This document shows positions 17,486 to 25,941 of a stretch of 64,000 nucleotides of DNA, one piece after another. The notes under the pieces were generated by a model. It did not search any database, was not told the origin of the DNA, and was given only the letters and a program-made list of their open reading frames with translations. Each line of letters begins with the position of its first letter. Within the stretch, counting starts at the first letter, position 1. Origin of the DNA: Brevibacillus dissolubilis (GTDB lineage Bacteria > Bacillota > Bacilli > Brevibacillales > Brevibacillaceae); the NCBI RefSeq assembly GCF_006170445.1, contig NZ_VCNA01000008.1, positions 186,001 through 250,000 on the forward strand, read 5' to 3'. The translations under genes were made by a program, and so were the position numbers.

Positions 17486-19156
17486 ATGAGCAAGAGAAGA
17501 AGCGACATGATAAAAAAAGGCTTTGACCGTGCTCCACACCGCAGTTTGCTTCGTGCGGCCGGTGTTAAAGACGAGGATTTTGACAAACCGTTTATCGCGA
17601 TCTGTAACTCTTATATTGATATCATTCCTGGCCACGTCCATCTGCAAGAGTTCGGCCACATCGTAAAAGAAGCCGTACGTGCAGCGGGAGGCGTACCGTT
17701 TGAATTTAATACCATCGGCGTTGACGATGGGATCGCCATGGGTCATATCGGCATGCGCTACTCCCTTCCGAGCCGCGAGATCATCGCAGACAGTCTGGAG
17801 ACCGTCGTATCCGCTCACTGGTTTGACGGGCTGATCTGTATCCCAAACTGCGACAAAATCACACCTGGTATGATGATGGGCGCTCTGCGTGTCGACATCC
17901 CAACCATTTTTATCACAGGCGGCCCGATGAAAGCGGGTAAAACCAGTGACGGACGCTCCATCTCCCTCGCTTCTGTATTTGAGGGCGTCGGCGCACATCA
18001 GGCAGGCAAAATCTCTGATGACCAGCTGCAAGAACTCGAACAGTTCGGCTGCCCTACCTGCGGCTCCTGTTCCGGTATGTTTACCGCCAACTCCATGAAC
18101 TGCCTCGCCGAAGCACTCGGGATCGCCCTGCCTGGCAACGGTACGATTCTCGCTATCGCACCTGAGCGCAAAGAGCTGGTGCGCCGCTCCGCTCACAAGC
18201 TGATGGAACTGATCGACCGCAACATCACCATCCGCGATATCGTGACGAAGGAAGCGATTGACGATGCCTTTGCCCTTGATATGGCGATGGGTGGCTCGAC
18301 CAATACCGTTCTTCATACACTGGCCCTCGCTCATGAAGCAGGCATTGAATACCCGATTGAACGCATCAACGAAATCGCCAAGCGCGTTCCGCATCTGTGC
18401 AAGCTCAGCCCAGCCTCTGATTACCACATCGAGGATTGCCACGAAGCGGGCGGCGTATCCGCGATCCTCAATGAGCTGATCAAGCGTGAAGTCGTCCACC
18501 CTGACCGTATGACCGTTACCGGTACGACCCTGCGTGAAGCTGTCGCAGACGCTGTCATCACCAACTCAGACGTCATCCGTACCGAGAATCCTTACAGCGA
18601 GCAAGGCGGCCTCTCCGTCCTGTTCGGCAACATCGCTCCAGAAGGCTCCATCCTCAAAACAGGCGGGGTCGATCCATCAATTAAGCGCCATGAGGGTCCT
18701 GCCATCTGCTTCGACTCTCAGGAAGAAGCACTGGCCGGTATCGCCAATGGTCTGGTCAAGGAAGGCCATGTCGTCGTCATCCGTTACGAAGGGCCAAAAG
18801 GCGGACCAGGGATGCCAGAGATGCTCGCTCCTACCTCCCAGATCGTCGGTATGGGACTCGGAACCAAGGTAGCACTGATCACCGATGGTCGCTTTTCCGG
18901 TGCGTCCCGCGGCATCAGCGTGGGTCACGTCTCCCCTGAAGCGGCTGAAGGCGGCCCGATCGCATTCATCCGCGACGGCGACCTGATCAGTGTCGACATC
19001 GTGGAGCGCTCGCTCAACCTGCACGTAGATCCGGAAGAATTGGAACGCCGTCGCTCCGAGTGGCAAGAATTCGAACCAAAAGTGAAAACAGGCTATCTTG
19101 CCCGCTACTCCAAGCTCGTTACCAATGCCAGCATGGGCGGTATTCTCAAAATCTAG
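17486..19156 (+). CDS. ilvD: Dihydroxy-acid dehydratase
   Basis: Protein of 556 residues, the family's usual length. It converts dihydroxy acids to 2-keto acids in valine, isoleucine and pantothenate synthesis and uses an Fe-S cluster. Visible signatures: [11 protein letters not shown], the cluster cysteine regions [11 protein letters not shown] and [18 protein letters not shown], and the C-terminal [31 protein letters not shown] precedes the ATG. No other ilv or leu gene is in the window, so it stands apart from a branched-chain operon. A terminator follows at once. Confidence 0.97.
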   Translation: MSKRRSDMIKKGFDRAPHRSLLRAAGVKDEDFDKPFIAICNSYIDIIPGHVHLQEFGHIVKEAVRAAGGVPFEFNTIGVDDGIAMGHIGMRYSLPSREIIADSLETVVSAHWFDGLICIPNCDKITPGMMMGALRVDIPTIFITGGPMKAGKTSDGRSISLASVFEGVGAHQAGKISDDQLQELEQFGCPTCGSCSGMFTANSMNCLAEALGIALPGNGTILAIAPERKELVRRSAHKLMELIDRNITIRDIVTKEAIDDAFALDMAMGGSTNTVLHTLALAHEAGIEYPIERINEIAKRVPHLCKLSPASDYHIEDCHEAGGVSAILNELIKREVVHPDRMTVTGTTLREAVADAVITNSDVIRTENPYSEQGGLSVLFGNIAPEGSILKTGGVDPSIKRHEGPAICFDSQEEALAGIANGLVKEGHVVVIRYEGPKGGPGMPEMLAPTSQIVGMGLGTKVALITDGRFSGASRGISVGHVSPEAAEGGPIAFIRDGDLISVDIVERSLNLHVDPEELERRRSEWQEFEPKVKTGYLARYSKLVTNASMGGILKI

Positions 19157-19167
19157 CAACTTCCGGC

Positions 19168-19205
19168 AGCAAAGCGGTATCTTCTCAATCCGCTTTGCTG
19201 TTTTT
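19168..19205 (+). terminator. Terminator of ilvD
   Basis: CAGCAAAGCGG (19168-19178) pairs with CCGCTTTGCTG (19190-19200), followed by five T. Confidence 0.88.
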
Positions 19206-19376
19206 CATGCGGTAGTCTGTGTCATTCCCCCAGGTTCTTCCGGTCTTTCTCATAAAAATGAAAAAATTTTAGATGTTTTTGGATTAAACATCCCATTTTT
19301 GTGGTATAAAACTTACAACGATATGAAAGGAAGCAGGAAGCGGTTTTAGAATAAACCGAATCTTGGGGGAATATCC

Positions 19377-21761
19377 ATGTCACTGCGTAAAAAGACGCTG
19401 TTCTCAATAGGGATTACCACGCTCGGTCTGTTACTGATCCTGTATTTCTCGTCCCGCTTCATCCTCCTGTCGAGTTACGAGAATTTGGAGGCGCAGGGGG
19501 TTAATGAATCAGTTAAGCGTGTGCTCAATTCTCTGGAAGATGATCTGAGAAAATTACAGTCTCTCAATACGAACTACTCCGCTTGGGATGACACGTATGC
19601 TTTCATGAAGACCACACACAGTCCCGACGATGTTCTGTCTCATCCGTATATTATGAGCAACTATGGTGCCAGCACTTTTACCCTGAATAATATCAATTTG
19701 ATCATGTTAATTGATGCGTCCGGAAAGGTTGTCTTCAGCAAGGCCTATGACCTCAGAGAGTATGAGGAGGCTCCTGTGCCTGACGATATCTATCAGCACA
19801 TCCGCTCCAACAAGACATTTTTGCTGACACATGCAAGCTCGGTCGGTCATAAAACAGGGCTTCTCTCCTTAAAACAAGGAACGATGCTGATCTCCTCCCT
19901 GCCGATCGTTACCGGCGACCTGCGCGGCCCGATTCGCGGCACTGTTCTGATGGGACGCTATCTCACGCAAGACGTCATCAAGAACCTTTCTGACAAGACC
20001 CGCATTCATGTGAAGCTCACCCCTTTTACCTCTGTTGATCTGCCAAAAAACCTTGAGCTGAATGCCATGACGAGCATCAAGGATTCGCCGATTTGGATCG
20101 CTCCCAAAAACGGGGAAACCGTAACCGGCTCCGCGATCCTCAATGATATTTACGGCAAACCGACACTCAAGCTCACCATCGATCGTCCCCGTCTGATCTA
20201 CCAACGCGGTCAGGACAGTCTGATTTACCTGCTGGCGGTCTTGGTTGCCGCAAGCCTCATCTTTGGTGTCATCGTCATCTTCATTCTGGAGAAGTCGTTG
20301 CTCTCACGTCTGACCCTCCTGATGAGAGGGGTTACGCAGATCAGGCAGAACCGCGATTTTTCCGCCCGGATTCCTGTAACCGGTACAGATGAGATTAGTC
20401 AGCTAGAACGCAAATTCAACTCGATGATGGATGCCTTGGAAGAATCACAGGAAAAAATCAAGCATCAGGCCTACCATGACACACTCACCATTCTACCGAA
20501 CCGCTATCTGTTCTTCGATTCTCTGCACCGATCCATCCAGCGCCTCGACGGAACCGGGCAAAAGCTGGCCGTCCTGTTCCTCGACTTGGATAACTTCAAG
20601 TCGGTCAATGAATCACTCGGACATGACATCGGAGACATGCTGTTAAAAGAAGTGGCAAATCGTCTGAAAAGCGTGATGCGTCCGGGAGACAGCCTTTCAC
20701 GGATGGGCGGAGACGAGTTTACGATGATGCTCTCCCCGATCACGGATGAGGCTGAGGTGGAAGCATACATCAAGCTTATTGAAAACGTGCTGTCCAAACC
20801 TTTCATACTGATGGATCATCAGCTGTTCTTCTCTACCAGTGTCGGTGTGAGTCTGTATCCAGACCACGGAAAGACCGCCGAGATTCTGGTCAAAAATGCC
20901 GACATCGCTATGCTTCGGGTCAAGCGCGAAGGCAAGAACGGCAGCCGTTTCTACTCCGAGGACATGAAAGACACCATCTCCCGCAAGCACTTGCTGGAGC
21001 AGTATCTGCGCAAGGCATTGGAATTTGACGAATTCCTGCTGTACTATCAGCCTAAGGTGAATATCCGTACTGGTCAGATTGTCGGCATGGAGGCACTCCT
21101 CCGCTGGGAGCATCCAATCTTGGGCCTTGTTCCCCCTTCTGAGTTCATTCCGGTGGCCGAGGAGACCGGCTTTATCCTCTCCGTAGGGGAATGGGTGCTC
21201 CGTACAGCCTGTGTCCAGAATAAAAAATGGCAGCACGCCGGATTCCCACATCTGCAGGTGGCAGTCAACCTGTCCAGCACTCAGTTCCAAGACCCCGATC
21301 TCGTGCAAAAAATCAATAACATTCTTAAAGAAACCGAGCTGGAGCCTGAATATCTGGAGCTGGAGATTACCGAAAGCATCGCGATCCAGAATTCAGACAG
21401 CGTCAATTACAAGCTGAACCTGCTGAAGAAGATGGGGATCAAGATCTCCATCGACGACTTCGGTACCGGCTACAGCTCCCTGAGCTATCTCAAACGATTC
21501 CCGATCGATACCCTCAAGATCGATAAGTCGTTCATCGACGACATCACGGAAAATGTAAGCATCCCGCGTGCCATCATCGCCATGGCGCAAAGCCTGCAGC
21601 TTCATGTCACCGCAGAGGGCGTGGAGACACAAGAGCAGCTTGGCATACTCGGCGAACTGGGCTGTGATGACATGCAGGGCTATCTGTTCAGCCGTCCGCT
21701 TGGTACCCATGATTTTGAACAGCTCCTGACACGTCAGCATCAAAGCGTAAAAGAAGCTTAA
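19377..21761 (+). CDS. Membrane CHASE4-HAMP-GGDEF-EAL cyclic-di-GMP protein
   Basis: Protein of 794 residues. Order of parts: an N-terminal membrane segment (TTLGLLLILYFSSRFILL), an external CHASE4-like sensor (residues about 45-270, with NYSAWDDTY), a second membrane segment (YLLAVLVAASLIFGVIVIFIL), HAMP, a GGDEF domain with an intact GGDEF signature (RMGGDEFTMM), and an EAL domain with intact EALLRWEHP, ELEITES and DDFGTGYSS. Both the diguanylate cyclase and the phosphodiesterase sites therefore look complete; which activity dominates is unknown. The start follows GGGGGA. It has its own terminator and no operon partners. Confidence 0.93.
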   Translation: MSLRKKTLFSIGITTLGLLLILYFSSRFILLSSYENLEAQGVNESVKRVLNSLEDDLRKLQSLNTNYSAWDDTYAFMKTTHSPDDVLSHPYIMSNYGASTFTLNNINLIMLIDASGKVVFSKAYDLREYEEAPVPDDIYQHIRSNKTFLLTHASSVGHKTGLLSLKQGTMLISSLPIVTGDLRGPIRGTVLMGRYLTQDVIKNLSDKTRIHVKLTPFTSVDLPKNLELNAMTSIKDSPIWIAPKNGETVTGSAILNDIYGKPTLKLTIDRPRLIYQRGQDSLIYLLAVLVAASLIFGVIVIFILEKSLLSRLTLLMRGVTQIRQNRDFSARIPVTGTDEISQLERKFNSMMDALEESQEKIKHQAYHDTLTILPNRYLFFDSLHRSIQRLDGTGQKLAVLFLDLDNFKSVNESLGHDIGDMLLKEVANRLKSVMRPGDSLSRMGGDEFTMMLSPITDEAEVEAYIKLIENVLSKPFILMDHQLFFSTSVGVSLYPDHGKTAEILVKNADIAMLRVKREGKNGSRFYSEDMKDTISRKHLLEQYLRKALEFDEFLLYYQPKVNIRTGQIVGMEALLRWEHPILGLVPPSEFIPVAEETGFILSVGEWVLRTACVQNKKWQHAGFPHLQVAVNLSSTQFQDPDLVQKINNILKETELEPEYLELEITESIAIQNSDSVNYKLNLLKKMGIKISIDDFGTGYSSLSYLKRFPIDTLKIDKSFIDDITENVSIPRAIIAMAQSLQLHVTAEGVETQEQLGILGELGCDDMQGYLFSRPLGTHDFEQLLTRQHQSVKEA

Positions 21762-21789
21762 TCCGGCTGCAGAACGCGTAACGAACCAA

Positions 21790-21832
21790 AAAGTAACCCC
21801 CAGGTGAATCTACTCACCTGGGGGTCTTTTAC
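21790..21832. terminator. Bidirectional terminator
   Basis: AACCCCCAGGTGA pairs with TCACCTGGGGGT around a 6-nt loop, with T-rich tracts on both strands. It separates the convergent GGDEF-EAL and thioesterase genes. Confidence 0.88.
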
Positions 21833-21848
21833 ATAGTTTTCTATCCAC

Positions 21849-22571
21849 TTATCGGATGACGCCCTGCTTGTCCGCCACCAACTGCTGTATCAATTGGCAG
21901 ATACTCTCCGCATGATCATGCAGGAAGAAGTGCCCGCCCTCAAAATGATGAATGCTCATCTTGCCAAGGGCATATTCACTCCACTCCGGCAGAAGCTCCG
22001 CATTGACCAGATCATCCTCCGTACCATTGAGCACCACTACATCGGTATCGAGCTTCGGCTGGCTCTTATCATGGACATACGTATCCGCCAGTTTAAAATC
22101 GGCCCGCAGGATCGGCAGGAACAGCTCCAGAAGCTCAGCATGTTCCAGAATTTCTTTTGGCGTGCCGCCCATGCTGAACAGCTCTTGCTTAAACTCTTCA
22201 TCCGAGAGCAGGTGGCGCTTTTTCCCTGACAATTGGCTTGGCGGTCTGCGTCCAGAAGGGATCAGCATCAGTGGCATGTTGTCGCCCTTTTGACGGATCA
22301 GCTGTGCCAGCTCATAGACCAGAATCCCGCCCAGACTGTGCCCGAACAGCACATATGGGGAACCATTCAGATGCGGCTTGATATTCTCGTACAGGTCGGA
22401 AACCGCCTCGCTCATGCTCTCATACAACGGCTCGATAAAACGCTTGCCGCGTCCACGCAGTTCAAGCGGATGCAACTCAACAGAATCATTCAAAAATTCT
22501 TTCCAACGCAGATACAACGTAGCGGAACCGCCGGAATACGGTACACAGAAAAGTTTGACAGGTTGTCTCAT
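21849..22571 (-). CDS. Type II thioesterase of the GrsT/SrfAD kind
   Basis: Protein of 240 residues with an alpha/beta hydrolase fold: FCVPYSGGSA near the N-terminus, the nucleophile elbow GHSLGG, an acidic residue in LNGTEDDLV and the catalytic His in FEGGHFFLHDH. Such enzymes clear mis-primed acyl groups from carrier proteins of non-ribosomal peptide or polyketide synthases. No synthetase lies in the window, so its partner must be elsewhere. GAGGTGG precedes the ATG. A TATAAT box at 22602-22607 on the minus strand is a likely -10. Confidence 0.88.
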   Translation of the reverse strand: MRQPVKLFCVPYSGGSATLYLRWKEFLNDSVELHPLELRGRGKRFIEPLYESMSEAVSDLYENIKPHLNGSPYVLFGHSLGGILVYELAQLIRQKGDNMPLMLIPSGRRPPSQLSGKKRHLLSDEEFKQELFSMGGTPKEILEHAELLELFLPILRADFKLADTYVHDKSQPKLDTDVVVLNGTEDDLVNAELLPEWSEYALGKMSIHHFEGGHFFLHDHAESICQLIQQLVADKQGVIR

Positions 22572-22610
22572 AATCCACCTCGGTTATTTATGGTACCTAT
22601 CATTATAAAC

Positions 22611-22648
22611 GAAAAAAGAGACAGCTACTACCACAGCTGTCCCTTTTT
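22611..22648 (-). terminator. Terminator of the ThyX-like gene
   Basis: On the minus strand GGGACAGCT pairs with AGCTGTCTC, followed by six T. It lies about 27 bp after the stop at 22675. Confidence 0.8.
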
Positions 22649-22674
22649 GTCAGATTATCCCGAAAGAATCTCTA

Positions 22675-24108
22675 TTAACGTTTAAATGGATCAAACTCTT
22701 CCCGTGGATTCGTCACCCGGATATACGAAGCGAACTCCGGATAAGCCTCTGCCACACGCTCATACATCTGATAGGCGATCTCACGGTAGCTGAAGTGTCC
22801 GGTCGATCCAGTCCGCAGCTCAGCCATATACGCCGCCTGTTGCAGATCCATCTGGTGCAACGAACGGCAGAGCGCCCCCATCGGCAACAGATACATCCCC
22901 TCAACAGGACTCCACTCCGCCATCAGTTCACGCACCTCGGCATAGTGTGCATCCATCTCGCTCACATAACGGTCGTGAAGCCCGATCTCACCAAGAATCT
23001 CCGGCACTGCATAGCCCATGCCAAGGCTTGGCTCTTGCAGAGTTTTCGCCACTTTGCGGTGACGGTTGAGGTCGCGGAACGACCCTACATCCATCGTGAT
23101 ATCAAATACAAGTGGTTGCATCTGCAACTCTCTAAGCCAGCTGTCATGACGCCCTCTCCCAGAAAAGGCGATGTCGATCAGCTCTTGACGCTCTGCCGGC
23201 TGAAGCTTCTCCACTACCTCGTAGATTTGACGGTAGGACAGAGTCGATACACTGTAGAGCAAGGTCGTGCATGCCGTAAGAACCGGGTCTTGATTGACGA
23301 ACAGCTCCACACCAAAACGCACATCCGGCTCGATCCCCGCAAGCAGTTGGTCAGCAACCAGCTTCAGGTTTTTGCGAGTCTCTGTGATGTAAAGATTTTC
23401 ACCGGTATACTTGGCCAAAGTCGGCAACAACGGCCCCATCTCATCCGCGCCAAAATTCACCGGCTCATTCTTCACAACCGCATCCTTCAGCTCTTGGGCG
23501 ATATCGGCAAGCTCCGGCAGCCCGTGTGAGAACAGGCGGCTGATCTGACGCTCCAGCGTACGTGCACTGGTGATCTGTCCGAGGCTGGTGTTGGTCGCAA
23601 GCGGCAACCAGTAACGTGATACGTCAAAAGCCCGCGCCCGCATCGTCCGCTGGTATGCATCCTCTGCCATCCCAGCCGGAGCCGGATACAGCTTGACCAG
23701 TTCGTTTTGCACCAGCTGTGTCAGTTCCTGATAAGTGGTAAACATCTGATCCGCTATCTCGCTATAACGTGCCGGAGCACCCGTCGGTACATAGTACTGG
23801 GTCTTCATAAAATCCTGATAGCGAGTCGAACGCTCCTGTCCGTCCCACAACGGCTCATCTACCAGTATCATCGCGGCCCAGATCGAAATCTGCTCAATCG
23901 CTACCGCCACATGGGCCAGATCGGCAATTGAGCTGTGCCCATATTGAAAATAGAACGTGTTGAGGAATTCCTCCGCCTTCTGCTGTGACAGCTCCTTGAT
24001 GCTATCGCGCAGAGCCAGGCTGGAGCGGCTGTACTTGGCCATCCCGTAAGCGGTCACTTCCGGTGAACTTCCATAAATGGCATAGATGCTGCGACTATTC
24101 TTTTTCAT
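22675..24108 (-). CDS. Tandem ThyX-domain protein, FAD-dependent thymidylate synthase family
   Basis: Protein of about 477 residues, roughly twice a normal ThyX. The start is either the ATG at 24108 or the TTG just before it; GGGAGG lies 8-11 nt upstream. Residues about 20-215 align to ThyX (GHSSIADLAHVAV, QERSTRYQDF, LPLATNTSLGQI, TSARTLERQISRL). Residues about 270-478 form a second ThyX-like half (FRDLNRHRKVAKTLQEPS, LPMGALCRSLHQMDL, RTGSTGHFSYREIAYQM). The canonical RHR-x7-S-x-RY signature is split: half one keeps S-x-RY with DEP in place of RHR, half two keeps RHR. Canonical ThyX makes dTMP from dUMP using FAD and a folate; whether this protein still does is uncertain. Confidence 0.8.
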   Translation of the reverse strand: MKKNSRSIYAIYGSSPEVTAYGMAKYSRSSLALRDSIKELSQQKAEEFLNTFYFQYGHSSIADLAHVAVAIEQISIWAAMILVDEPLWDGQERSTRYQDFMKTQYYVPTGAPARYSEIADQMFTTYQELTQLVQNELVKLYPAPAGMAEDAYQRTMRARAFDVSRYWLPLATNTSLGQITSARTLERQISRLFSHGLPELADIAQELKDAVVKNEPVNFGADEMGPLLPTLAKYTGENLYITETRKNLKLVADQLLAGIEPDVRFGVELFVNQDPVLTACTTLLYSVSTLSYRQIYEVVEKLQPAERQELIDIAFSGRGRHDSWLRELQMQPLVFDITMDVGSFRDLNRHRKVAKTLQEPSLGMGYAVPEILGEIGLHDRYVSEMDAHYAEVRELMAEWSPVEGMYLLPMGALCRSLHQMDLQQAAYMAELRTGSTGHFSYREIAYQMYERVAEAYPEFASYIRVTNPREEFDPFKR

Positions 24109-24364
24109 CAACGTGCAAACCTCCCAGACGATGTCGATCCATGTAAAAGCACCTTTCCATTATCCCAGACGATGATCTTTTTGCAAGACGCATTTAGTCC
24201 CATTCTACTAGATATAGTGAGATCCTTCACAAAAACGCCATTTGACCATCCACTCATAGATTTTCCTCTTTACAAGAAAATTTCCATACAAAAAGCCGTG
24301 CCGATACGATAGAATAGTTCCTAGTGTACATCTATGAAGCGTTATGATCGAAAAGGAGGTTCCC

Positions 24365-25006
24365 ATGCGTTTACGTAACATCCCTGGGGCAGAGAATGCC
24401 CTTCGCGAATACCCGACATTCGTCGACGAACCAACCCGCTACCGCGGCAAATGGGCCGAATACTTCGGCAATAACAACCCGATCCACCTCGAAATCGGCA
24501 GCGGCAAAGGCCGCTTTATCAATACGCTGGCTGCCAAGCACCCTGATATCAACTTTATCGCGGTCGAACTGAAGGCCGAAGTGGTGCTGCGTACCGCCCA
24601 GCGCACCGAATACAAAGCAATCCCGAATCTGGCTCTCATCCAATTCGATGCATCCAATATCACCGAATTGTTCACACCAGGCGAGCTCTCCCGCCTCTAC
24701 CTGAACTTCAGCGACCCATGGCCGAAAAAACGCCACGCCAAGCGCCGCCTGACCCACTTCGGCTTCCTGCGCAATTATAAAACCGTCCTTAAAATCGGCG
24801 GCGAAATTCATCTGAAGACAGATAATGAGGCATTATACGAATTCTCCCTCAATCAGTTCGCAGATGAGCGCTTCCAATTGCGCAACATCACGTTCGACCT
24901 GCACAATTCCGAATGGGCAGAGAACAATGTGATGACCGAGTATGAGCAACGCTTCTCCGAACGCGGCCAACGGATTTACCGTGTTGAAGCAATTTACAAT
25001 TCATAA
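24365..25006 (+). CDS. trmB: tRNA (guanine-N7-)-methyltransferase
   Basis: Protein of 213 residues from the ATG at 24365, preceded by AAGGAGG at optimal spacing; an ATG seven codons upstream lacks a site. The SAM-binding segment HLEIGSGKGRFI, the NFIAVELK acidic strand and the TrmB signature LYLNFSDPWPKKRHAKRRLTHFGFL are all visible. It methylates G46 in the variable loop of tRNA. A terminator follows. The intergenic region upstream (24112-24364) holds no other gene. Confidence 0.96.
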   Translation: MRLRNIPGAENALREYPTFVDEPTRYRGKWAEYFGNNNPIHLEIGSGKGRFINTLAAKHPDINFIAVELKAEVVLRTAQRTEYKAIPNLALIQFDASNITELFTPGELSRLYLNFSDPWPKKRHAKRRLTHFGFLRNYKTVLKIGGEIHLKTDNEALYEFSLNQFADERFQLRNITFDLHNSEWAENNVMTEYEQRFSERGQRIYRVEAIYNS

Positions 25007-25025
25007 GAACTCTTTATTTTACTTT

Positions 25026-25064
25026 ATAAACCCCTGCTTCCAGCTTGGATAGCGGGGGTTTTTG
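25026..25064 (+). terminator. Terminator of trmB
   Basis: AAACCCC-t-GCT pairs with AGC-g-GGGGTTT, followed by T. The remaining AT-rich stretch to 25350 shows no gene. Confidence 0.8.
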
Positions 25065-25352
25065 TTTATTTTCATTCATTTCGGTTTACGAACAAATAAC
25101 TATACACTTATTTTCGGTCTTTGGTCTGAGAAAAAAACCGACTTTAGTTTGTGGATATCTTTACCAATTAGGAGTATGATAATAGCAAGAACAGCAACAA
25201 ACAGCGACATATCAATGAAAAACAGGGATTTTTCACTCCCCCCTTTTACCCCACATCAGGAATTTCGTTCATAAATCGTTCAAATGTAAACGATTGATAA
25301 AGCTTTCGTGAATTCCTTAAAAATTTATTAGAAAGTTTTATGTTAAAACTAC

Positions 25353-25380
25353 TTTACAAACAAGATAAAAAGGGTAAAAT
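25353..25380 (+). promoter_or_regulatory. Promoter of the small exported protein gene
   Basis: TTTACA (25353-25358) and TAAAAT (25375-25380) are separated by 16 bp. Each box matches the sigma-A consensus at five of six positions. The leader is about 70 nt. Confidence 0.55.
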
Positions 25381-25459
25381 AAACATTGTAAGTCGCTTTT
25401 GTACTGACCAGTCAAACCAATTGCCCACTATACAATTTTGAATAAGGAGTGTTTCATTT

Positions 25460-25810
25460 ATGAAAAAGAAAAACCTCGTACTCGCTTCCTGTGCTCTGTT
25501 CGCTTCTGTACTCTTCACTAACGGTGCTCTTGCTGCTGAAGACAAAACTGCTGACGAAAACCGTGCATTCGATTTCTTCTCTGTAGACACTAACCTCTCT
25601 GGCGCAACTCCAACTACTGCCCCAGCTGCAGCTCCAGCAATCGACCCTAACGATGACAAAGCAGTAGACCAAAGCATCATCAACTACTACCTGCTCTCCC
25701 CTGGTGCGGTTCCAACTCAAACAACCAATGTTGAATCCAAACCAGCTACTGTAGAACCAACCAAAGCAACTGAAAACGAATTCCGTTCATTCTCCCTGAT
25801 CTTCGGCTAA
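25460..25810 (+). CDS. Small exported protein of unknown function
   Basis: Protein of 116 residues with a signal peptide (MKKKNLVLASCALFASVLFTNGALAAE); the mature form has about 90 residues. It is rich in Ala, Pro and Thr in the middle (TPTTAPAAAPAIDPND), with aromatic patches near the mature N-terminus (AFDFFSVDTNLSG) and at the C-terminus (FRSFSLIFG). I do not recognise the family. AAGGAG precedes the ATG, a good promoter lies upstream and a strong terminator follows. The codon choice (CTC, GCT, GTA, AAC, GAC) looks like that of highly expressed genes. High expression as a secreted or wall-associated factor is inferred. Confidence 0.8.
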   Translation: MKKKNLVLASCALFASVLFTNGALAAEDKTADENRAFDFFSVDTNLSGATPTTAPAAAPAIDPNDDKAVDQSIINYYLLSPGAVPTQTTNVESKPATVEPTKATENEFRSFSLIFG

Positions 25811-25845
25811 TTGCTGATTCCATTAGAACTTTTAGAATGAAAAAG

Positions 25846-25888
25846 AAAGCCCCGGTTCAATTTTCCAATCTTGAACCGGGGCTTTTTT
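25846..25888 (+). terminator. Strong terminator of the small exported protein gene
   Basis: A 15-bp perfect stem, AAAGCCCCGGTTCAA with TTGAACCGGGGCTTT, followed by T. Confidence 0.92.
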
Positions 25889-25941
25889 CCGCTTTATAGC
25901 TTGGCATTATTTACCGATATTATCCTAGAGAGGTGTTATCG

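Noticed and set aside
17393-18499. 368-codon minus-strand frame inside ilvD
   Set aside because: Antisense shadow of ilvD caused by its codon bias; no start signals or recognisable domain.
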